Origin: Rebecca billardiae RCC1528
Taxonomy: Eukaryota; Haptophyta
Reading direction: 5' to 3'
Assembly (NCBI GenBank): GCA_965240325.2
Contig: OZ251246.1
Location: forward strand, 1,240,001-1,304,000
DNA length: 64,000 nt
Positions within the stretch are counted from its first letter, which is position 1, and every line of letters starts with the position of its first letter. Of this stretch, positions 20,709 through 29,814 are shown piece by piece. The notes below the pieces were generated by a model that worked only from the letters and a program-made list of their open reading frames with translations, was not told where the DNA came from and made no database searches. The translations under genes were made by a program, and so were the position numbers.

Positions 20709-23700
20709 GCGCGGCGCGCGCGGCGGCGCGGCGCGCTGTGCGCGCGCCATGATGTCGGGGTGGCCGTAGTACTGGCGGGAGAGGAGCGGGCGGTCCATCG
20801 TGCGCTGCATCATCGTGCCGAACACGTACTCCGACGTCGCCGAGAAGTTCGCCACCGTGCCGAGCGCCGAGTAGATGTGCTCGCGGAAGCCGACGATGGA
20901 GACGCGCTCGCGCGTGTTGTTGATCTCGGCGCCAAACTCGGCGAGCACGTTGCCCACCTTGAGCGCCTCCTCGAGGTAGCCCTCCTGGTTCGCGTCGATG
21001 GTCTGCAGCAGCCGGCCGCGCACGTAGATCAGCGCGTGGTTCTGGTTGTCCCCCTTCCCGTCGCCGAGGATCGGGTGGCCCGGCAGCTCGACGCGGTAGC
21101 GCGGCACGCGCCGCAGCGGGTTGTCCGAGCGGTGCTTGCACGAGCCGTCGATGAGGCACGAGTAGTAGCGCACGCCGTGCGGCGCGGACGGGGCGTCCTC
21201 CTCCTCGATGTACGCGATCTTGAGCTTGGGCCACTCCTCGAGCATCGCCTCCACGCCGCCGAGGTACTCGTCGTCGAAGTGGTGGTAGCGCTGCATCGAG
21301 ACGACGCACGAGAACTTGATCGACACGATCGCGCGCCGCTCGGCGCGCGAGAGCGCCGGGCGCTGCGCCTGCAGCAGCAGGTCGTACGCGCGCTCGAAGG
21401 CCATCATGCCCGCGACGGTGCGGTACAGCGACTGCGTGCGGTGCGACGCCCACTTGCGCAGCTCGAGCAGCGCCTCCTCCTTCTTGTGCGGCGTGTCGGG
21501 CACGCCCGCCAGAGCCGCGCCGCCCTCGAGCTCGGACGCGCCAACGCCGCCGTCGTCGTCGCTCGAGTCGTCGTCGTCGTCGTCGTCGGCGGCGGCGGAG
21601 GGATACGGCGAGGCGAAGGGCGAGGCGCGGCGGACGCCGTCGAAGGGCGAGGCGCGGCGGGCGCCGACGCCGCCGGCGGCGGAGGAGGCGCTGCCGCGGC
21701 GGCCGCCCACGCCTCCGTCGACGCTGCTGTGGCGGCTGCCGACGGCGGCGGCGGCGCCGCCGTTGCCGCCGTTGCCACCGTTGCCCGCGGCGGCGGCGGC
21801 GGCGCCGCCGACGGCGCCGGTGAGCGAGAAGCGGCGGCCGAACTTGGCGGCGACGGACATGCGCTTGAGCCGGCGCGCCGCCGTCCGGTCGCCCATCTCC
21901 TGCACCTTGCCCGCGAGGTGCGCGCACACAAAGCTCCACGCGCCCTCGCCCACGCGCCCGCGGAAGTTGTTCAGCTCGTCGGGGAAGTACTCCATCAGCA
22001 GCGAGATGAGCGGCTCGGGCACCTGCGCGGCGGGGTCGACGCCCGCCTTGGCCGAGCGCCCGCCGCCGCCCGCCGCGCCCACCTCCGCCTTGGCCAGCTC
22101 CTTCTCCGAGACGAGGATGGTCTCGCCGTAGTGCGGGATGAGCACCGAGAAGGTCGGCAGCGCCTCGACCGGCAGCGGCGACGGCATGCGCGCCATGCCG
22201 AGCGTCTGCATGAAGAAGGTGAGGCGGCGGCGCGCCTCGGACGAGGCGGGGAGCAGCGCGTCCACGTGCTTCCGCGCGCCGCCGCCCTCCGCCGCGCCGC
22301 GCTCCTCGCGGAAGATCTCGGGCACGAGCAGCTCGCGCACGAGCGGCGCGCCCGGCAGGCTGGCCGAGCCGCCGCGCGGCTCGTTCAGCCCGGTGCCGGT
22401 CGCGGAGCGGAGCTGCAGGCCGGCGGGCGGCGCGTCGGCGTCGTCGCGCCCGTCGACGCCGCCGTACTCGAGCCGGCGCAGCTCGTCGAGCGAGAGCAGG
22501 TCCGTCTCGAACATCGAGTGCACGATCGCGTTCCACAGCCGCGCCCACTTGCGCTCGAGCGACGGGTGCAGCCCCTCGTCCGAGGCCGACGCGCGCCCGC
22601 CGTGCTCCGCGCCCTTGTCGAAGGCGAAGATGCGGCGCACGGCGGCGGCGGGGAGCTCGGAGAGGCGGCGGAGCTGCTGCAGCTCGCGCGCGCACGTCGG
22701 GTTCGCGCCGTGCAGGATGTACGCGCCGCGCGCCGTGCCGAAGAGGCAGACGCCGAGCACGTACCAGTAGTAGGTGGACGAGCAGTGCACGCACAGCGCG
22801 TCAAACCACACGAGCGACTGCTGCAGCACGCGCGCGATCAGCGCGCGCGAGCCGTGGAGCTCCCAGTGCAGCCGCAGCTGGAAGAGCGGGCGGAGCGGCT
22901 GCGCCGCCTCCAGCCGCGCCGTCGCCACCGCCGCCGCGCGCAGGATCACCTGCGTCTCCGTCACCGACTTGGCGGCGAAGACGATGAGCCAGAAGAGCGC
23001 CATCGGCATCAGCGTGCCCCTGGGCGCGTACATGTGCGCGTCGAACTGCGCGGTCTTGCGCCGGATGCCCGGCGGGCGGAAGGTGGTGCGCAGCATCACG
23101 ATGGTCGAGAACGCGACGTACAGCACGCGCAGCACCACGTTGTTCGGCAGCCGCGCCAGCGTGGCGAAGAGCGAGACCTGGATGACGTACGGCAGCGACT
23201 TGTCCGCGTCCAGCAGCGTGTGCCACACCGACGAGCCAGGCTTGATCCGGATCTTGGCCATGTCGGCGACGAGGTGGACGAGGCCAGGGACGAGGAAGCC
23301 GGCGTACACGGCGAGCTCGGACGCCGGCTCCGCCCACGTGCCGAACGAGAAGCGGCGCAGCGCGAGCAGGTACAGCCCGTAGAAGGAGACGAAGTGCACG
23401 GTGACGACGCGCACGTACGCGACAAAGCAGCAGTGCCACGAGTGCACCTCCGCGTGCCGCTTGCAGCCGGACAGCGAGCGCGCCCAGTCGGCCTCGGCGA
23501 GGCGCGCCCAGCGCTCCGCCGCGGGCCAGTCCACGATGGGCAGCCCCTCCTTGTCCACGATCTTGCCGATCCGCTCGGGCGTCCACGTCATCTCGTTCCA
23601 GTCGTCGTAGTTCTGCCGCGCCTTGTGCTCGGGGAAGGGCCGCTCGAGCGGCGCGCGCTTCTTGGAGAAGCCGGAGAAGTTGGCGTCGAAGATGTGGGCG

Positions 23701-26700
23701 TAGAGCGGGCGCACGTACTGCGTGAGGTACGTGCCCGGCGGCGCGTCCGCCTCCTTCGGCTCGCTCTCCTCCCACGCGTCGTAGTCCGCGTGCTCCGAGT
23801 TGAAGGTGTCGTGCTCGGTCGAGGCGGGCGCGATCTTGTCCGCGTTGTGGTTGCGCGCACACTCGAAGAAGAAGCAGAGGATCTCGGGGCAGAAGCGGAT
23901 GTTGCCCGCCTCGCCCCAGAGGCACAGGTACAGCGCCATCTCGTGCAGCCGCTGCACGTGCGACGGCGCGCGCCACTGCACGAACACGACGCGCTTGCGC
24001 CGCGCGAACGAGAAGAGGCCCGCCGAGGTGTCGAGCCAGCGCTCGAACGACTCGAACATGAGCTGGTGCAGCTGCGTCGCCGCGTCGTACTCGTCGCCGC
24101 ACGCGGCGGTCTGCGCGTGCCACAGCTGGAGCAGGTGCGAGTACTGCGAGTGCACCGAGTCGCGCTGGAAGCCGAACACGCGGCCGAGGTGCTTGAACAG
24201 CGCCTGCAGCTGCTCCTGCGACGTCTGGCACACCTGCGGCCGCGGCGCGCAGTCGCCCGGCTCGCTCGGCTTGAACTCGGCCGCGGTCTCGGCGGCGCGG
24301 ATGAGCGAGGCGCGGCGCACGCCGCACGCCGCGTGGACCGGCTGCACCGCGTCGCCGCCCGCCGCGCCGCCCGGCGCCGCGCCGCGCCCGCCGCGCCCGA
24401 GCCGGCCGCGCACCGCCGCGCGCGCGGCGCCGAGCCGGCGCGCGCACGAGCGGCGCACGCGGCCGCGCACGCGCGGCCGCACGAGCGGCACGAGCAGGCA
24501 GGCCCAGAGCACGCCGGCGAGCACGACGTACGCGGTCCACGCGGGGCGGAGCGCCTGGCACTGCAGCGTGCGCACGAGCAGGTTGCAGCACTCCGCGCCG
24601 CCCGTCCCCCGCTCCGACCAGACGCGCAGCACGTGGTTGGCGCGCTGCCGCACCGAGCAGCCAAAGTAGCGCCCGCCCGGCGCGACGTCGTCGCACGCCG
24701 CCGCCGCCTCGGCGGAGGCGTTGCGCGCGCGCGCGCACTGCAGCTCGATGAGCTCGAAGAGCTCGTCCACCGACGACGCCTCGAGCGTGAGGCACGTCCC
24801 CGCGTGCACGCCCGCCGACTCGTTGCCCAGGCCGCGCGCGGGGATGCGCGCGCAGCGGCGCGCCCAGCCCTTTGCGCGCACGAGGCAGCGCGGGCCGGTC
24901 CAGCCCTCGTCGCACGCGCACGTCGCGGTGGCGTTGGGCGCGGTGGGGTCGGCGGCGGGGACGCACGTGCCGTGCGCCCCGCAGCGCAGCACCTCCGCCG
25001 CCTCCTCGCCGCCCTCGTCCTCCGCCGCGATCGTCACCTCGTTGCACGTCGCGCCGCCGGCGGTGAGCGGCTTGGTCGGGTCCTCGGCCAGGATGGGCAT
25101 GTACCGCGAGCGGTGCGCCTCGATGAACGCGCGCGTCGGGCGGGCGGGCGGGTCGCACCCGACGTTGCGCGCGCCCTCGCGCTGGTACACGCGCACGTAC
25201 TCGACCTCGTACGCCACGGGCAGCATCTCGCACAGCTCGGCGAGCCACTGGCGCGTGTTGACGCCGTCGACGATGCACGTCGTGCACTCGGTGCGCTTGC
25301 AGTCGACGCAGCACTCGCACAGCGACTCGTCGCAGTACGGCCAGCCCCAGCGCGGCGACATGTCGAGGTTGAGGATGAGGTACATCGGCTCGGTCGGCAC
25401 CTCGCGCGGCAGCAGCGTCCCGTCGTCCAGCCCCTCCGCCGGGTCGAACGTCACGCGCCGCTCGGTGGTGAGCACCGAGGCGGGCACGTGGAACTGCTGC
25501 GCGCCGTCGAGCGTGAAGCGCACAAAGCCGTCGGCCCCGCCCACCACCTCGCACTGGTAGAGGTGCTGCTCCTCGAAGTGGGTGCGGCCGAGGCCCGTGA
25601 TCGCCGAGAACGCGTCGGTGTGCAGCCGCTTGCCCTGCGGGCAGTCCGAGTGCCCGTACCCCTCCTCGAGGCAGTAGTCGTCGCCCTGGGCGAGCGCGCG
25701 GCGCGCGGCGCGCGCGGAGCGGGCGGGCGGCCGCCGCGCGCGCGCGCGGGAGGGAGGGGGCGTGGGCGCGGCGTGGGCGGGCGAGCAGCGCGCGCGGCGC
25801 GCCGGGTGGCGCCCGCCCGCGCCCGCCGCCCCGCGTGCGCGCGCTCCGCGCGCGCGCGCTGGCGCCGCGCGTGCGTGCACCCAGAACTCGTAGTTGATGC
25901 TCACGTTGTACGCGGTGCCGTAGATCGGGCCGTACGCCTCAGCGCTCGGGTACAGCTCGGGGTAGTACTCGAGCTCGGAGCGGCCGTCCGGGCCGGTGAC
26001 GTTGCGCGGCAGGCAGCCCAGCCGCGGCCGCTCCTTCGCGTTGTGCGGCTGCCCCGGCCCCGCCTGCACGCTCGTCGCCACCATCGGCAGCGCGACGTCG
26101 ATGCGGCGCAGCACGCCCTCGTCCACGCTGTCGCACGCGCCGCTGTCCAGCTTGTTCGCGCCGTAGTCGTAGCGGAAGGAGCCGGGCATCACCTCGACGA
26201 TATCGATCTCGGGCGCGCCGCGCCCCGTCCCGTTGTTGCACGCGTCCAGCTCCTGCAGCCCGTACTGGTTCGCGTCGTGGTCGGGCTGCGCGGGGCACTG
26301 GTCGTAGTTGAACGGCCAGATGTGGTCGGTCGAGAGCTTGAACGTCGCGCGGCCGAGGTTGCCCATCATCCAGAAGGCGGGCCACAGGCCGGACTGGTCG
26401 TGCCGGCCGGGCATCTTCGCCGAGAGCTCGACGTAGCCCTCGGTGAAGCAGAACTTGTTCTGCGCGCGCGCGCGCGCGCGCAAAGAGCCCGCCCTCAGCG
26501 CGCAGCCCTCGGCCCTCGGCCCTCGGCCCTCAGCCCTCAGCCCTCAGCCCTCAGCCCTCAGCCCTCGGCCCTCGGCCCTCGGCCCTCAGCCGTCCGCCGT
26601 CCGCCGAGCCGAGGTGCGCAGGGGGGCGCGCGCGGCGCGGCGCGGCGCGGCGCGGCCCGGCGCGGCGGGGCGTGCGCGGCGTGCGCGGCGTGCGCAACGG

Positions 26701-27154
26701 CTGCGCGCACGCGCCGTGCGCGTACCCACGTCTGCAGCATCGGCGTCTGGTAGTGGCGCATGACGTCGCGGTCGTGCTCCCAGTGCCAGTCCTGCTCAGA
26801 CGCGCTCAGCAGCAGCTTGCCGCCCTTCGTGGTGGCGAGCGACGAGTTGTACGCGTTGTACTGGTAGTTGGAGTACACGGGCGACTCGAGCCCCGTCCAG
26901 ATCGGGTCGTCGCCGTCGAAGAAGGTGCGGCCCTCCTGCTCGAACTCGTCGGACATCACGAGCTCGTACCGCACGCCGTTGATCACCTTGGTGCGCGCAG
27001 AGTCGGGCGTGTCCTCGTCGATCCACTCCTCGGGGTCGGCGTCGGGCGCGGCGTCGGCGCGGGCCGCCGGCGCCGCCGCGAGCGCGAGCAGCGCGCCCAG
27101 CGCGAGCGCCGCGCGCCGCACGCGGGCGCGGCGTTGGAGCCGCCCCGTCGGCAT
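18017..27154 (-). CDS. Kre6/Skn1-type GH16 + EGF + GT48 beta-1,3-glucan synthase fusion
   Basis: Four exons: 27154-26726, 26459-25881, 25685-20748, 20590-18017; all phase 0; 2,839 residues. Signal peptide (AALALGALLALAAAPAARA) starts near residue 16. Residues about 55-470 form a GH16 domain of the Kre6/Skn1 family, catalytic motif EIDIVE at 227-232 intact. An EGF-like module follows at about 570-603 (ends DEGWTGPRC), then a membrane span at about 717-740. The rest is a full FKS1/callose-synthase chain: the cytosolic EMALYLCLWGEAGNIRFCPE block (about 915-935), a membrane cluster (about 1075-1245), and the GT48 catalytic region from about 1500 (PTFSVLIPHYGE, PGHPILGDGKGDNQNHA, YGHPDIM, GGVSKATKGLNLSEDVFAG). 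A second membrane cluster and a long Ser/Pro/Arg-rich tail end the protein. GT48 enzymes make beta-1,3-glucan from UDP-glucose; Kre6 proteins act in beta-1,6-glucan formation in fungi. One enzyme for branched chrysolaminarin or wall glucan is the inference. Confidence 0.93.
20591..20747 (-). other. GC-AG intron 3 of the glucan synthase gene
   Basis: The coding sequence ...YGHPDIM is followed by GCGCGC instead of GT, and resumes after GCGCAG at EKLTMMAQGGVSKA. The joined peptide has the same spacing as other GT48 enzymes between HPD and GGVSKA, which fixes both ends. No GT donor exists close by that would preserve this. A (CT)n tract (plus-strand GA run 20678-20704) lies in the middle of the intron. 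Confidence 0.8.
26505..26590. repeat. 7-bp tandem repeat CCCTCRG in glucan synthase intron 1
   Basis: About a dozen copies of CCCTCGG or CCCTCAG lie in intron 1 (26725-26460). On the transcribed sense strand (minus) this gives regularly spaced GGG triplets (CYGAGGG units). Confidence 0.9.
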
Positions 27155-27379
27155 GGGTGAGTGAGGCCGCCACATCCACTTTATTATTTCTTTGCCACAT
27201 CCGCCTCGTGAGCCCCCGCCCGCGCGGCCGCCCTCACGGCCTATCATAAACCGTACTACTGTCAGTACTTTATGCCGTACGCCTCGAAAAGGTGCGGCAC
27301 GGCTGACAACAGCTGCTCGTTGAGATGCGATCTCGATAGATGAATGATGAGCCTAGAGATATTTGTTTTCTCAATCGAC
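27155..27379. promoter_or_regulatory. upstream region of the glucan synthase gene
   Basis: Between the chosen AUG (27154) and the first transposon-like element. The frame is open back to an earlier AUG at 27247, but starting at 27154 puts the signal peptide at the very N-terminus, so this region is read as 5' UTR and promoter. It includes an AT-rich patch around 27178-27190. Confidence 0.4.
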
Positions 27380-27977
27380 TACAGGTGGATACGGGTGATC
27401 TGGACAGTGGCCGACCCAACTCACGCAGAGGCCTCCCTGGGAGCATTGGGGTCGAAGGGGCGCCAGGGACGGACTTCAGGGGGTCCCTGGAGTTCCGCCG
27501 CAGCGCGCTTTCTGCGCTGCGGGCCCGTCTCCGCGCGTGGCGGCCGCAATGGCACTGTCCAATTAGCCCCTGGCACTGGCTGAGGCATGGGAATCGAGCT
27601 CAGAGACGCGCGCGCGGAGGAAAAGCGTGTGCAGCGGCTCGGACGGTTGCTCTGGGACCTACCCACGCCAGCGCAACCGCGCCTTGCCTCGGAGTCCGCC
27701 CTTCCTGAGTCCGCGCACGCGCCTTGCGGCTTGAAACGCTGGCGTTCGCCCTTGTGCGCGGGACTCACGAAACAAGGCGAAGGCGGCGAGAAGCGCGACC
27801 TGGCGCGTGCGCAGACGACGTCTCACGACCAGGTGAGTTCAGCGAACATCGTGCGCCGTCGTGGCGACCCGCCAGTGGGCGCTCGTGCTCGTTCGCCCAC
27901 GAGCCCTCGCCACGAGGCCCGCCGCCCGCTGAGTGTCCAGATAGCCCCTGTGTCCAGTTAGCCCGTATCCACCTGTA
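27380..27977. mobile_element. non-autonomous Tc1/mariner-like element (MITE)
   Basis: Terminal inverted repeats CAGGTGGATACGGG at 27382-27395 and its complement at 27962-27975, flanked on both sides by TA (27380-27381, 27976-27977), the target duplication of IS630/Tc1/mariner elements. The similarity extends imperfectly to about 25 bp (shared CTGGACA). A subterminal motif, TGTCCANWTAGCCC, occurs three times (27557, 27934, 27951). No transposase-like ORF; body about 594 bp. Confidence 0.75.
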
Positions 27978-28150
27978 TCTTCGACTCTGTGAGTCTTGGA
28001 AAGGTGTTTATGATAAAGCTAGGGATAATCAACCTGCATCAAACGTCAATAGACGATCTGTATTACAATAGCGGTAGTCATCCTCGATTTACGAGCGGCA
28101 ACCGCCACCGCCGCCAGCCCGTGAATCGTCCAAAACGGGCCGCGCGGAGG

Positions 28151-29494
28151 CCAGGAGCTTGTCAGACAAACCCACGGGGGACGGCCCCGCGCGCGCACGG
28201 CGCGATGGCGGCCTCACGCGGCGCGCTCGGACGCGCACCCACGGCCGCTGCGGGTGCGCGCGCGAGGTCGGCGCGGCTCAAGACACCTATGGGGCTCAAT
28301 CGCGCGCGCTCCCGCCCGCCCTCGCCGCCCTCGCCGCGCGCAGGGCCCGGCTACTTTCCGCGCGACGCGTCCACGAGGCGGCCCGCCGCGCGAGAGCGCG
28401 CGCGCGCGTGTGCCAGAGGCCCAATTAAGATGAGCCACGGCCTCTGCCCGATGGGCCTAGGTGTTGGCGCGTCGGCGAGCCCCCGCGCGCGACGATCGTC
28501 GCGCATACTCAGCGGAGATGAGCGGTTTTGTTGCTTGTTGAGCATATTGTTCGAACAGCTCAAATGCACATGTAAATCATGTTACCGCATGGCACGTTCT
28601 CGGGCACCTGCTGCGTAGACAGTGCGCTCGACATGTGAGCGATCATCTGCAGGCTCGTGCACATCCCCGCTGATGGCGTGGTGTGGTCTGATGTGGAGCA
28701 GGAAGGTGTCCACTGCTGCACGAAGATGGCCCGGTCAGGCTGTCGGGAGTCGGCCCGCATCGGCTCCGCCGGCTGGGCGCGGTAGTCACAGAGAGGTCGA
28801 GACACAGTGAGCGACGAAGCAGACCGCAAGGTATCAGGAGACGCAACGGACGTGCTAGTTCAGAAGTTGATCGAAGCTCCGGATGCGGACACATCCCCGA
28901 ACTGTGCGACGCGGCGTGCCGGCGGCGCCGACCGACACGCCAGGGCTGTATTGACTGAACCGGTTGCTGGCTGTCACGCGCGTGCGTGCGGCCTGACCGA
29001 CACCAGCATGGCTCAAGGCGCAGTAGTGATGTTCATCACTCTCAGGCTCACGCAGAGAAGCGAAAAACGACCGTTGAATACCTCCACGCCGGCCCCGGTC
29101 ATTGCTTGTCGGCCAGGCCGCACTGGCTGAGGAGCCGCGCGTCCCAGTCAGCAGGTCTCTGCGCGCGAATCGGGCGGCGAGGGCGTGGGACAAGGCGGCG
29201 CGATTGCTGTCATCGGGTTTTCTCGCCACCACGAGGCGCCCGCGCACGGCTGTCAAGCTCGTATGCGGCCCTGGGCGCGTGGCGCAGGCGGGCCCTCGCG
29301 TCGCCAAGGGCGTCGCCCGGTGAACACCATCCCGCCGTTAGGGCTGGCGTCGGCGTCCGCGCACGCGCGACGCCTATTTGCTGCGCACCGGACGGCCGGC
29401 TCCCCGTGGGGAGCCGGCCGTCCGGTTGGTGATCTGCGCTTTCCGGACATTCCGCCGCCAGGCGCCAGCGTGGGTTTATCTGACAAGCCAGGAG
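28151..29494. mobile_element. 1.33-kb element with 19-bp TIRs and 7-bp target duplication
   Basis: TIRs at 28158-28176 (CTTGTCAGACAAACCCACG) and 29469-29487 (inverted, one mismatch) are flanked by identical CCAGGAG direct repeats (28151-28157 and 29488-29494). Each end has a subterminal hairpin: 28232-28260 (9-bp stem) and 29387-29426 (19-bp stem). No transposase recognised; the interior ORFs are short and unrelated to known families. Superfamily not assigned; a 7-bp duplication alone does not decide it. Confidence 0.75.
29387..29426. repeat. perfect 19-bp hairpin near the right end of the element
   Basis: Arm ACCGGACGGCCGGCTCCCC (29387-29405), a 2-nt loop, and the exact reverse complement at 29408-29426. 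It lies 61 bp inside the right TIR end of the 1.33-kb element. Confidence 0.95.
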
Positions 29495-29546
29495 GCACCG
29501 CGCCACATTTGGGCCCCCGCTTTACGAGCTCAAGCGTGCAGTGGCG

Positions 29547-29782
29547 ATGCGCGTCGCATTGTCAGCCGCACGCATCATGGCAGTTCTGCCGCGGCTGGGC
29601 GAGGCCGGCGCCGATGGCGGCGCGCGCGCGCCGGGCGCTCGGCGGCGCGCGGCGCGCGCCCGCCGCCGCCTTCCGCGCGCGCCCGCCGCCTCCGCCGCCG
29701 CGGCGTGCCGCGCGCTGCTGCTCGCCGCGCCCGCGCGCGCGGAGGGCGCAGAGGGCGGGCGCACGGACGAGCTCGCCTTTCA

Positions 29783-29814
<32 letters not shown>

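Noticed and set aside
25686-25880. Keeping the 195-nt segment as coding in the glucan synthase
   Set aside because: Open and in frame, but its Arg/Ala/Pro text interrupts a GH16 core and it has good GT and AG ends; treated as an intron, with retention noted as possible.
20373-26753. 2,126-codon open frame on the plus strand
   Set aside because: It is the reverse complement of the glucan synthase exons and codes low-complexity Arg/Val/Ala text with no motifs; the minus strand carries clear GH16 and GT48 domains.
27988-28618. 209-codon plus-strand frame starting MSLGKVFMIK
   Set aside because: It crosses the left end of the 1.33-kb element, has no family resemblance and changes composition mid-way.
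29541-29546. Start of the DUF2135-domain gene at GTG 29541
   Set aside because: An AUG follows two codons later at 29547; nuclear genes rarely start at GTG.
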